Part shown: in pieces, positions 33,691 through 43,991 of the stretch
Layout: every line of letters starts with the position of its first letter
Numbering within the stretch: the first letter of the stretch is position 1
Assembly: GCF_038502225.1 (NCBI RefSeq)
Contig: NC_091357.1
Location: forward strand, 11,690,647-11,754,646
Length of the DNA stretch: 64,000 bases
DNA from: Cherax quadricarinatus
Taxonomy: Eukaryota > Arthropoda > Malacostraca > Decapoda > Parastacidae
Direction: 5' to 3'
Notes under the pieces: model-generated
Told to the model about the DNA's origin: nothing
The model's database searches: none
The model's input: only the letters and a program-made list of their open reading frames with translations
Position numbers and translations under genes: made by a program

Positions 33691-33714
33691 TAAGAACACC
33701 AATGGAAATACAAA

Positions 33715-33850
33715 GACCTCAATGGAAATAAGTTACTTTGACTATTTTGGGTTATCCTGGGTAATCTACACATATGCTACCATGTATGATGATTTATATA
33801 ACTGTATTTATGTATACCTGTACCCGCATAAACATACTAATATACATACC
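33715..33850 (+). repeat. TTAC-retroposon fragment, inverted relative to 33004-33155
   Basis: caatggaaataagttac, gggttatcctgggtaatc and tgtatacctg follow in the same order as on the minus strand of 33004-33155. Confidence 0.6.
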
Positions 33851-33894
33851 CATTCTGCAGGAGGTTGTCAAAATATTACCAAGGCACATGATGG

Positions 33895-34005
33895 GTCAAG
33901 GGATTCCAATGAAAATAAGTCACTGACTTTTTTGAGTTATCTTAGGTAAGTCACACTAGGTATAATAATTATGCTTGTGTGTACCTGTGCCTAAATATAT
34001 TTACT
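33895..34005 (+). repeat. TTAC-retroposon fragment, direct copy
   Basis: ccaatgaaaataagtcactg, gagttatcttaggtaagtc and tgtacctgtgcctaaat match the same family. No (TTAC)n tail remains. Confidence 0.55.
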
Positions 34006-34182
34006 TAATTATAAGGGAGTGTACTCCAACATTAACTGTTGTATCCGAAATGTATTACCTAAAAAAAATCTAACCAAATAACTTAATTTGTTTAATATAT
34101 TTTATGTTGGTACAGTGGAAAAAATAAGACATTATACAGGTAAACCAAAATATAACTCGCATCTAGCGAGTATAGGACGAGA

Positions 34183-34933
34183 CCCATCATACGTGATGGT
34201 GTATGAGAGGAAAACCATCATACATCATGGTGTATGACAGGGAAACCATCATACATCATGGTGTATGACAGGGAAACCATCATACATGATGGTGTATGAC
34301 AGGGAAACCATCATACATGATGGTGTATGACAGGGAAACCATCATACATGATGGTGTATGACAGGGAAACCATCATACATGATGGTGTATGACAGGGAAA
34401 CCATCATACATGATGGTGTATGACAGGGAAACCATCATACATGATGGTGTATGACAGGGAAACCATCATACATGATGGTGTATGACAGGGAAACCATCAT
34501 ACATGATGGTGTATGACAGGGAAACCATCATACATGATGGTGTATGACAGGGAAACCATCATACATGATGGTGTATGACAGGGAAACCATCATACATGAT
34601 GGTGTATGACAGGGAAACCATCATACATGATGGTGTATGACAGGGAAACCATCATACATGATGGTGTATGACAGGGAAACCATCATACATGATGGTGTAT
34701 GACAGGGAAACCATCATACATGATGGTGTATGACAGGGAAACCATCATACATGATGGTGTATGACAGGGAAACCATCATACATGATGGTGTATGACAGGG
34801 AAACCATCATACATCATGGTGTATGACAGGGAAACCATCATACATGATGGTGTATGACAGGGAAACCATCATACATCATGGTGTATGACAGGGAAACCAT
34901 CATACATGATGGTGTATGACAGGGAAACCATCA
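34183..34933. repeat. 31-bp palindromic minisatellite, about 24 copies
   Basis: Tandem repeat with a 31-bp unit containing the palindromic block accatcatacatgatggt followed by gtatgacagggaa. Internal units are nearly identical. Variants are at the ends: unit 1 has acgtgatgg, units 2 and 3 have catcatgg, and two of the last units again have catcatgg. There are no spacers between units. The 3' end decays at accatcaaacctgac. Confidence 0.97.
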
Positions 34934-35144
34934 AACCTGACAAAAGTGCCAAATAAACATAGTCCACCATCTTAACTTGTAAAATATAATATAAATGAGG
35001 GCAGCCCAAGAATGCGGATGGATTCAGTATTTGGATCATATGAAAAAATCACGAATTATTGTAATGTGATGTTACAGGAAACCTGATGCAGCACATTTTG
35101 ATGTGTGTAAACATATCTACTGTAGTAACACATTTTAATATATA
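34934..35144. other. Non-coding spacer
   Basis: Short AT-rich stretch between the minisatellite and the MITE. Nothing is recognised. Confidence 0.4.
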
Positions 35145-35511
35145 TGTCGTGCCGAATAGGTAAAACTTGCGATTTTGGCTTAAATAGCAACGCTCTTCTT
35201 GCCGAATAATGCAAGCGAAAATTTGTGTATGCAATAATTTAGCATAAATCATTCTGAACTTAACGAAAAAATATAGTTCATTGTCTTTGTGTATTACTAA
35301 ATTATTGTAAACTTATCTAAAATATATTTAGTTGGATTAGGCTAAATTAAGTTGTTATAATAAGGTTAAGTAAGTTTTCTAAGGTTCTTTTGGTACACAA
35401 ATATTAATTTTTACATTAACATCAATGAAAAAATATATCTTTAAACGTATAAGAGAAATTTTTAGAAATGAATTCTTACTAATTGACCAATTGTGCCTAT
35501 TCGACACGACA
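35145..35511. mobile_element. 367-bp MITE with 16-bp terminal inverted repeats
   Basis: TGTCGTGCCGAATAGG at 35145-35160 is matched by its reverse complement at 35496-35511 with one mismatch. The interior is AT-rich with no coding capacity. It is flanked by TA-rich DNA (atata before, taatatat after) and abuts the (AT)n tract at 35512-35612. It resembles a non-autonomous DNA transposon; the superfamily is not determined. Confidence 0.8.
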
Positions 35512-35518
35512 TAATATA

Positions 35519-35612
<94 letters not shown>
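35512..35612. repeat. (AT)n microsatellite
   Basis: About 100 bp of AT dinucleotides directly after the MITE. ORFs across it (IYIYIY) are artefacts. Confidence 0.97.
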
Positions 35613-36553
<941 letters not shown>

Positions 36554-36575
36554 AAACACACACACACACACACAC
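36554..36575. repeat. Short (AC)n tract
   Basis: A 20-bp AC tract joining two LINE-A fragments. Confidence 0.9.
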
Positions 36576-36919
36576 GAAGGATAGGGGAAGGGACATGACA
36601 TCGACGTATAAAATACTGAGAGGAATTGACAAGGTGGACAGGGCCAGAATGGTTCAGAAATGGGACACAGAAACAAGGGGACACAACTGGAAGTTGAAAA
36701 CTCAGTTGTGTCACAGGGATGTTAGGAAGTATTTCTTCCCCCTTAGAGATGGAACAATCTGGATTCCGGAGAGTGACGTAGTGGAGGCAGGATCCATAGA
36801 CAGCCTTAAAATAAGGCTCTTGGAGCCGGGAGTAGACCTAGTAGCGGCCAACAAAGAGGCGGGGCCAGGAGCTATGCCCCGACTCCTGCAACCACACATA
36901 GGCAAGTACATATGAGTAC
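36576..36919 (+). mobile_element. LINE-A 3' end fragment 2 with open C-terminal frame
   Basis: Encodes YKILRGIDKVDRARMVQKWD, TRGHNWKLKTQ and HRDVRKYFF, homologous to the C-terminus of the main LINE-A copy, then VVEAGSIDSLK. The 3' end has ggcggggccaggagct and a caagtacatatgagtacac tail. The frame 36595-36915 is open. Confidence 0.85.
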
Positions 36920-36925
36920 ACACAC

Positions 36926-36996
36926 ACAGCTACCGGCGGAGAGGCGGGATCAGGAGATGAGACTCGACCCCTGCAATCACATGTAGATGAGTACAC
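36926..36996 (+). mobile_element. LINE-A 3' end fragment 3
   Basis: Only the last about 70 bp: ggagaggcgggatcaggag, gactcgacccctgcaatc and gtagatgagtacac. It is directly followed by AC repeats. Confidence 0.75.
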
Positions 36997-36997
36997 A

Positions 36998-37032
<35 letters not shown>

Positions 37033-37036
37033 AATT

Positions 37037-37068
<32 letters not shown>

Positions 37069-37086
37069 GAGAGAGAGAGAGAGAGA
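36997..37086. repeat. (AC)n followed by a (CT)n(GA)n inverted repeat
   Basis: AC repeats to about 37031, then CT repeats that change to GA repeats at about 37069, making a self-complementary purine-pyrimidine palindrome. Confidence 0.9.
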
Positions 37087-37226
37087 AATTTAAGCAGTCT
37101 CCAAATGTCAGCCAGAATTATAAATGTGACTATAATCATTTTATAATTTCTACAGTTATGCATTAAGAGATACGGCATATCTTTTTTTTAATCCCCCGAA
37201 TCTCTGGTGACCTCCATATATTATAT

Positions 37227-37260
<34 letters not shown>

Positions 37261-37559
37261 TAAGACAATGTGGAAGGAAACGTTTCACCCACGAGGGGTA
37301 AAACGTTCTACAGTTAAAAGTTTCCTCTGCATATTTTGCCTTATTCTTTCCAAGAAAATATATCTTACTCTTTTATTAAATGGATATTTAACACCAGTGG
37401 TTGGTTCTCCCTGGGTTGCTAGTGTGAGTGTGTGTGAAGGCTCTGTCCTCTCTTGAGGGACTTGACCCGCTGACCTCCCAGACGGGAGTGTAGTGTGTCA
37501 CAACAAGGCCATGACAGCTAGGGGGCCCAACCTCACCTACAGGTTTATAACTTTGGTTT
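37087..37559. other. Non-coding stretch with a (TG)n tract
   Basis: (TG)n at about 37230-37255 and a nearby imperfect inverted repeat (aacgtttcaccc with ggggtaaaacgtt, about 37280-37307). No gene is seen. Confidence 0.45.
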
Positions 37560-37700
37560 GAATATAATAATAATACAGAAACAACCCATGACTTGTGAAT
37601 GGTCCAGGTCGGACCGAAGCGTCGTCATGAACTCCTCTTTCCTATGTGCGGGTTATTTGTGCCAGTCACGGTATTGTGCCTTTTTGTTCTTAATAATAAT
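37560..37700 (+). repeat. Repeat with hairpin-GAAGC motif
   Basis: TGAAT (37596-37600), GGTCC (37601-37605), a five-base loop, GGACC (37611-37615), then GAAGC (37616-37620). The layout parallels the PLE and LINE ribozyme-like modules, but the boxes are poorer. The host repeat is not identified. Confidence 0.4.
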
Positions 37701-37799
37701 AATTCCCTTGGCTCCATAATACTTGCCTTAAATTTACTGAATCTGCTTCACTGTAATGGTCATGGAAGTAAATGCACTAATTGTGCAACCATCTATCAC

Positions 37800-38050
37800 A
37801 ACTATCAGGGGCCCGAGACTGTTCAACTGCCTCCCAGCATACATAAGGGGGATTACCAATAGACCCATGGCTGTCTTCAAGCAGGCACTGGACAAACACC
37901 TAAAGTCGGTACCTGACCAGCCGGGCTGTAGCTCGTACGTTGGATTGCGTGCAGCTAGCAGTAACAGCCTGGTTGATCAGGCTCTGATCCACCAGGAGGC
38001 CTGGTCACAGACCGGGCCGCGGGGGCGTTGACCCCCGGAACTCTCTCCAG
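37800..38050 (+). mobile_element. LINE-B 3' end copy
   Basis: Well preserved LINE-B C-terminus: RGPRLFNCLPAYIRGITNRP, LDKHLKSVPDQPGCSSYVGL and QALIHQEAWSQTGPRGR, then the ctctccaggtaaac 3' terminus. Confidence 0.8.
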
Positions 38051-38057
38051 GTAAACC

Positions 38058-38205
38058 TGTAGGTCGTTCCGAGAGTCAACGCCCCTACGGCCCACTCCTT
38101 GACCAGGCGTCTGGGATATCACCGTCCCCGTGGCCCGTACCTTCAAGTTAAGTGCTAAACTTAACTTGATGGATCAGGCTGTTGGTGCCTGCCGATCCTC
38201 AATAA
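38058..38205 (-). mobile_element. LINE-B 3' end fragment, tail to tail with the previous copy
   Basis: Minus-oriented LINE-B terminus (acctgtaggtcgttcc, gccccta-cggccc blocks, then gatcaggctgttggtgcctg). It is strongly diverged and contains an aagttaagtgctaaactta palindrome at about 38144-38163. Confidence 0.55.
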
Positions 38206-38425
38206 TTTACTACTGTAAGTTACTAGTAAAACTGTCGGCCCAGTCCCTGGACATATTGCCTCTGACACTATGTCCAGGGAGATATTGACCAGACACTGGC
38301 ACGTAAAGGGGTGACCACCGATCTACTGTGTGACGGCCCTTATCTCTGACATTTTGCAAGGTTAGGACAAGAACTATGTTTAACCAACAAACTTCTCTGG
38401 TTCCTAGATCATGCTTGATCACCAT
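38206..38425. other. Non-coding stretch
   Basis: Short region of no recognised identity, possibly further repeat remnants. Confidence 0.35.
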
Positions 38426-38560
38426 AAGTAAGTTTATTAAGGTACAGGTACACATACGTAAGTGCATAAAACAAGCCAAGTGTCTATCGACAAGTACCTG
38501 GAGTTTACCTAACAATTATCATACATAGTATAAATTACTTAGGTTCTTCCTAGCATGTTC
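38426..38560 (-). repeat. TTAC-tailed retroposon fragment
   Basis: ataagtaagtttattaaggt at 38426-38445 is the minus-strand (TTAC)n tail and AATAAACTTA block, followed by ggtacaggtacacat as in 33004-33155. The far end (tatcatacatagtataaatt) is also shared. Confidence 0.55.
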
Positions 38561-38639
38561 CATCACGTAGAACAGCTTAGCTAGTTTTCCTCTTGTATTA
38601 TTATTATTATTATATTTGCATTAAATTCATGGGAAGAGA

Positions 38640-38945
38640 TAAGACTGATAGGGTTTTGTTTGGATTTTTAACCCCGGAGGGTTAGCCACTCAGGAAAACC
38701 CAAGAAAGCCAGTGCGTTATCCATGGACTGTCTGTCTTGGTTTCACTGGTGTCCTTAAATTTTGTCCCCCAGGTTGCGGCCCACACCAGTGGATTAACAC
38801 CCAGGTATCTACTTGTTTGCTAGGTGAACGGGACAGCAGGTGTAAGGAAACACGCCCAGTATTTCCACCCTTGCCGGGAATCGAGCCACGGATATTCAGC
38901 GTGTGAAGCGAGAGCCTTGCCTACCAGGCCACAGGATCAAATAAT
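38640..38945 (-). repeat. tRNA-derived SINE with conserved central domain
   Basis: On the minus strand, gatcctgtggcctggtaggc resembles an A-box region. About 40 bp later, gtggctcgattcccggc resembles a B box. The body (about 38760-38880) has the aacacccaggtatctac, gctaggtgaacgggacagc and aaggaaacacgccc blocks. It ends at low coordinates in a ggttagccactcagg segment. This is a good SINE candidate, but the source tRNA is not identified. Confidence 0.65.
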
Positions 38946-39117
38946 GCCGGGGTGACCAGGCTTGTTCCTAGGGAGGGAAGGGTAGATGGTGACAGCCTCT
39001 GTCCCATTAATGAAATAAGCTGCCACCACCATCCGTGTCCCTCTTCCCTCGATAAATAATTAACTATTTCTACAAAGTATATTTTACAAATGATTCAGGA
39101 ATAGTTAACACTGATGT
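38946..39117. other. Non-coding spacer
   Basis: Short unassigned stretch between the SINE and LINE-B. Confidence 0.35.
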
Positions 39118-39740
39118 ACTTTACCTGGAGAGAGTTTCGGGGGTCAACGCCCCCGCGGCCCGGTCTGTGACCAGGCCTCCTGGTGGATCAGCGCCTGATC
39201 AACCAGGCTGTTGCTGCTGGCTGCACGCAAACCAACGTACGAGCCACAGCCCGGCTGATCAGGAACTGACTTTAGGTGCTTGTCCAGTGCCAGCTTGAAG
39301 ACTGCCAGGGGTCTGTTGGTAATCCCCCTTATGTGTGCTGGGAGGCAGTTGAACAGTCTCGGGCCCCTGACACTTATTGTATGGTCTCTTAACGTGCTAG
39401 TGACATCCCTGCTTTTCATTGGGGGGATGGTGCATCGTCTGCCAAGTCTTTTGCTTTCGTAGTGAGTGATTTTCGTGTGCAAGTTCGGTACTAGTCCCTC
39501 TAGGATTTTCCAGGTGTATATAATCATGTATCTCTCCCTCCTGCGTTCCAGGGAATACAGGTTTAGAAACCTCAAGCGCTCCCAGTAATTGAGGTGTTTT
39601 ATCTCCGTTATGCGCGCCGTGAAAGTTCTCTGTACATTTTCTAGGTCGGCAATTTCACCTGCCTTGAAAGGTGCTGTTAGAGTGCAGCAATATTCCAGCC
39701 TAGATAGAACAAGTGACCTGAAGAGTGTCATCATGGGCTT
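39118..39740 (-). mobile_element. LINE-B, best preserved 3' copy
   Basis: Minus-strand copy with an open 196-codon frame (39144-39734) and the ttacctggagagag 3' terminus at 39118. It is 5'-truncated in the RT thumb. It provides the reference for all other LINE-B fragments in the window. Confidence 0.87.
39144..39734 (-). CDS. LINE-B RT C-terminal segment (open fragment)
   Basis: Begins at SLVLSRLEYCCTLTAPFKAG, the post-palm region of CR1/L2-like RTs (compare LEYAAPVW in LINE-A). It continues through LENVQRTFTARI, NYWERLRFLNLYSLERRRER, RGPRLFNCLPAHIRGITNRP and LDKHLKSVPDQPGCGSYVGL to TGPRGR and a stop. No catalytic motifs remain, so it is a truncated retrotransposon end with no independent function. 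The open frame suggests relative youth. Confidence 0.83.
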   Translation of the reverse strand: MMTLFRSLVLSRLEYCCTLTAPFKAGEIADLENVQRTFTARITEIKHLNYWERLRFLNLYSLERRRERYMIIYTWKILEGLVPNLHTKITHYESKRLGRRCTIPPMKSRDVTSTLRDHTISVRGPRLFNCLPAHIRGITNRPLAVFKLALDKHLKSVPDQPGCGSYVGLRAASSNSLVDQALIHQEAWSQTGPRGR

Positions 39741-39829
39741 GGCCTCCCTTTATTGCAAGTCCCTGATTATGCAGAACATTTCCACCAAAACTAAACTAAA
39801 CTTATAATTATTGGACTTGATTTCAAATT

Positions 39830-39847
39830 GTGTGTGTGTGTGTGTGT

Positions 39848-39850
<3 letters not shown>
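39830..39850. repeat. Short (TG)n tract
   Basis: TG repeat adjoining the minus-oriented LINE-A tail. Confidence 0.85.
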
Positions 39851-40037
<187 letters not shown>

Positions 40038-40067
40038 ATAAGATCACAGTAAACAGGTGATTTCAGA

Positions 40068-40188
40068 ATATGCAAAACAACCACTCTGAAAGAATAGAGA
40101 AATTCCAAGCGCTTTCGTGACTAATCACATTAATGTGAGTAGTCACGAAAGCGCTTGGAATTTCTCTATTCTTTCAGAGTGGTTGTTT

Positions 40189-40195
<7 letters not shown>
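40068..40195. repeat. 128-bp near-perfect palindrome
   Basis: Arms 40068-40131 and 40132-40195 are reverse complements with a single mismatched pair (A40124 opposite G40139). The centre is tcacattaatgtga with no spacer. The outer flank on the right passes into (TA)n at 40195-40283. It carries no coding capacity and could be a foldback element or the product of an inverted duplication. Confidence 0.93.

Positions 40196-40283
<88 letters not shown>
40195..40283. repeat. (TA)n microsatellite
   Basis: About 90 bp of TA dinucleotides directly after the palindrome. Confidence 0.96.
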
Positions 40284-40285
<2 letters not shown>

Positions 40286-40369
40286 CGTTTGTAAAGGTTA
40301 TTACAAAGTACAAACACTTATCTATATTTCAGTATTACTGCAGAGCATAAATTATTATTACAATCATGG

Positions 40370-42130
40370 GGGAGCACTATTATTATTATTATTATAATCA
40401 AGGGGGAAGCGCTAAACCCGGAGGATTATACAGCGCCTGGGGGGGGGATGTGGAAGGCATTCAGGCTTAATTCGGGGAACTGGAGCACAGATCCAATTCC
40501 CTAAATCAAGAGCCCCTCACCAACATCAAGGAACCTTCCTTGAGGGGGGGGAACACTAACCCCGTAGGATTATACATCGCATGTGGGGGGGGGGATGGAA
40601 GGTATTCAAGGTCAATTTAGGGAACTGGAGCACTGATACAATTCCCTAGATCAAGAGCCCCTCACCAGCATCAAGGAACTTCCCTTGAGGGGATTGTATT
40701 TTAAGCACAACCAAAAGACTACTTCAATTCATGTCTGGTGTCTTCCCTCAGACAGGTCCATTGACCTTGTGATCCCTATGAGGAACATAAGAGCTACAGT
40801 CCTGTCAATAGGCCTAATGGCCCTAGTCACAATCACCCACATGTCTAAAGTATATTCTTAAGTTTTTTGGCACTACCATACAGTAATCCTCCAGAGTTCA
40901 ACTACAGCTCCTGGGACTCTTGTGGATGTTCAACTACAGCATCTGGGTCACCCGTGCTATTAAGTCACAGTTCCTAAGCTTCTTCAGCGTACACCCAATT
41001 TTTTTTTAATTAAACTGAATTCCTCACGTGAGATTCCTTGATGCTGGTGAGGGGCTCTTGATCTAGGGAATTGGAACTGTGTTCGAGTTCCCTAAATTAG
41101 TCTGAATACCTTCCATTCCTCCCTCCACACAGGGCCACAGCAGCTGTATAATCCCTATGAGTTTAGTGCTCCATGACAATAAACAAGGGGAAACTAACCA
41201 TATAGGCGTTAAGAGTTGATTAAAGGTATATTAAGTCTAGCTCCTTGAATTAAGAGCCCTTCACTGGGATCAGGGAACCTCCATTGAAGGGAAAGGAGGA
41301 ACTTGAACCTGTATCATTATTATAATCAAAACCAAGCACTAAACCCACAAGGGACTTAAACCTGTAGGGTTTATATAGCACCTGGGCAATGAGAGGCATT
41401 CATGTTCAGTCTGAGGAATGGGCACAGTCAAATTTCTTGGATCAAGAGCCATCTGCCAACATCAAGGGAACCTCCCTTGAAATTCAAGTCTTATTTTGAG
41501 AAGTCATTGGTTGTCATTTGCTCATCAACCATTCCAAGTTTCATATTCTAAAAAAACTTTTAAGTTTGATTAAATTACTTTGATATGTCACAAACCTATA
41601 AAATACATTTAATAAAATCATATTCAACCAACCTAAAGTCAATGATTATTATAATCCAAACAAAGTGCTGAACTTGCTAGGGTCATACCGCATTAAGTCA
41701 ATTTGAAAAAACACCTTGTGATGTTTGCCAACATGGCTGATGAAGAATATTTTATTTGGGGAAGCACTAAACCCACTGGGGTCCTATAGTGCCTGGGGAA
41801 TGAGAAGTATTCAGGTTGACAAAAAGATAACCCCAGTTCCCTGGATCAATTATAATAAAAAATAAGTGGTAAACCCACCAGGGTCATACAGCTATCCTTG
41901 GATCAAGAGCCCTTGCTGGCATTGAGGCACCTCCCTCGATGGGCCGAGGAATAAATAATGCAGAATGGCTGTTGGTATAAACCCACAGGGATCATACAGC
42001 ACCTGTGGGGGGGGGGGGAGATGGAAGGCATCCAGGCTTAATTCAGGGAATTGGTGCACAGATCCATTCCCTACATCAAGAGCCTCTCATCAGCATCAAC
42101 CTCCTTTGAGGGATTGGTGTGAGAATGAGC
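40370..42130. repeat. Cluster of R-type retroposons (short, A/T-tailed)
   Basis: At least eight full or partial copies of a roughly 190-bp repeat. Marker blocks are attataatcaagggggaagc, gcgctaaacccg, atacagcgcctggg and gatcaagagcccctcacc. Most are minus-oriented (AT-rich tail at the low coordinate): about 40370-40550, 40550-40695, 41150-41310, 41315-41490, 41640-41700, 41755-41860, 41860-41945 and 41960-42130. One at about 41030-41200 has the opposite orientation. That copy has gttcgagttccc, a possible B box, so R may be a tRNA-derived SINE. A perfect duplication around a small copy at 48783-48837 supports retroposition. Confidence 0.75.
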
Positions 42131-42579
42131 TATTCCTCAAGGGGAAGGGGATGTCTTCTTTAAATTGTGAATTTCATCTGGCTTCTTGTATGATCTTTAG
42201 AGCAAGTTAAGCAATAAGGTTTGGTTTGCAGGAAGCACCATTATAAATTCTCTCAGGGCAGGTGGGGCCTGGAGCTGTGCTCTACATTATTTTGCTGGAT
42301 GGTCACAACACTAGTTATAATAGGTTGGGGATGGCAAAAAGTTGTTACATTCCAGCAGTAATTACATAAAGACTGTAAGGAAGGAAAAAAAAATACTAAA
42401 ATGACTGTTGAAGGGAGCTTGCCGTCATCAAACCATAGTTTGGCTATAATGCTGTGGCAGTTTCCTTGACTGCAGGCAGGATGGGCACTCGCATACAGAG
42501 CATGTTAAATTACTGCTGTTGGACTATTGTGAGAAAAAGACAGATGTCCAGCACAAATTAAGGTAAGCAAATTAAGGTA
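42131..42579. other. Non-coding stretch
   Basis: No recognised feature apart from a direct repeat of aaattaaggtaag at about 42555-42580, immediately before the RTE copy. Confidence 0.4.
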
Positions 42580-43700
42580 AGATGGGGTTGTAAGAGAAGT
42601 AAATGCGAGGGTCTTGGCAAGAGGCGTGGAGTTAAAAGATAAAGAATCACACACAAAGTGGGAGTTGTCACAGCTGCTCTTTGCTGATGACACTGTGCTC
42701 TTGGGAGATTCTGAAGAGAAGTTGCAGAGATTGGTGGATGAATTTGGTAGGGTGTGCAAAAGAAGAAAATTAAAGGTGAATACAGGAAAGAGTAAGGTTA
42801 TGAGGATAACAAAAAGATTAGGTGATGAAAGATTGAATATCAGATTGGAGGGAGAGAGTATGGAGGAGGTGAACGTATTCAGATATTTGGGAGTGGACGT
42901 GTCAGCGGATGGGTCTATGAAAGATGAGGTGAATCATAGAATTGATGAGGGAAAAAGAGTGAGTGGTGCACTTAGGAGTCTGTGGAGACAAAGAACTTTG
43001 TCCTTGGAGGCAAAGAGGGGAATGTATGAGAGTATAGTTTTACCAACGCTCTTATATGGGTGTGAAGCGTGGGTGATGAATGTTGCAGCGAGGAGAAGGC
43101 TGGAGGCAGTGGAGATGTCATGTCTGAGGGCAATGTGTGGTGTGAATATAATGCAGAGAATTCGTAGTTTGGAAGTTAGGAGGAGGTGCGGGATTACCAA
43201 AACTGTTGTCCAGAGGGCTGAGGAAGGGTTGTTGAGGTGGTTCGGACATGTAGAGAGAATGGAGCGAAACAGAATGACTTCAAGAGTGTATCAGTCTGTA
43301 GTGGAAGGAAGGCGGGGTAGGGGTCGGCCTAGGAAGGGTTGGAGGGAGGGGGTAAAGGAGGTTTTGTGTGCGAGGGGCTTGGACTTCCAGCAGGCATGCG
43401 TGAGCGTGTTTGATAGGAGTGAATGGAGACAAATGGTTTTTAATACTTGACGTGCTGTTGGAGTGTGAGCAAAGTAACATTTATGAAGGGATTCAGGGAA
43501 ACCGGCAGGCCGGACTTGAGTCCTGGAGATGGGAAGTACAGTGCCTGCACTCTGAAGGAGGGGTGTTAATGTTGCAGTTTAAAAACTGTAGTGTAAAGCA
43601 CCCTTCTGGCAAGACAGTGATGGAGTGAATGATGGTGAAAGTTTTTCTTTTTCGGGCCACCCTGCCTTGGTGGGACTCGGCCGGTGTGATAATAAAAATA
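42580..43700 (+). mobile_element. RTE-like LINE copy 1, 5'-truncated
   Basis: Starts in the RT at gttgtaagagaagtaaatgc and runs to the 3' tail gggccaccctgccttggtgg (about 43655-43675), then an ATAA-rich end. It matches the better preserved copy at 54625-57675 over the C-terminal half. It is directly followed by RTE copy 2 in the same orientation. Confidence 0.87.
42614..43450 (+). CDS. RTE-like RT C-terminus (open fragment)
   Basis: A 278-residue open frame with catalytic LLFADDTVLLGDSEEKLQRL, KLKVNTGKSKVM, VFRYLGVDVSADGSM, the LLYGCEAWV block, and the RTE-type C-terminus CLRAMCGVNIMQ, RWFGHVERM and RGRGRPRKGW. Where the 54.6-kb copy has an in-frame TAG, this one reads GALRSLWRQ, showing that serine was ancestral. 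Endonuclease and RT motifs A and B are missing through truncation. Confidence 0.87.
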   Translation: MARGVELKDKESHTKWELSQLLFADDTVLLGDSEEKLQRLVDEFGRVCKRRKLKVNTGKSKVMRITKRLGDERLNIRLEGESMEEVNVFRYLGVDVSADGSMKDEVNHRIDEGKRVSGALRSLWRQRTLSLEAKRGMYESIVLPTLLYGCEAWVMNVAARRRLEAVEMSCLRAMCGVNIMQRIRSLEVRRRCGITKTVVQRAEEGLLRWFGHVERMERNRMTSRVYQSVVEGRRGRGRPRKGWREGVKEVLCARGLDFQQACVSVFDRSEWRQMVFNT

Positions 43701-43991
43701 ATAATATGTTTGCAGTGAAAAGTGAGGAAAAACCAGATGAGAGTTTGGGAAGGTAGGTGAAGCAGTGGCACAATGAAAGGGGGTCAAGTAGCTGAGGTGG
43801 ATGGCATTAAGACAGAAATGTTAAAAGCAGGTGGGGATACAGTTTTGGAATGGTTGGTAAACTTATTCAAAAAAAGTTTGAAAGTGGAAAAAGATACCTA
43901 GGGATTGAAAAGAGCATGCATAGTTCCTTTGTGTACCAAGTAACATGTGTGGTAGAGCTGTTACTGAAAGAATTATGAATACAACAGAATT

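Noticed and set aside
34183..34933. Possible CRISPR array (regular 31-bp palindromic repeats)
   Set aside because: The repeats follow each other without spacers and there are no cas-like genes; the surroundings are eukaryotic retroelements. It is a minisatellite.
42505..43200. Minus-strand ORFs opposite the RTE
   Set aside because: They are shadows of the plus-strand RT frame, as are those at 55426-56721 and 56866-57084.
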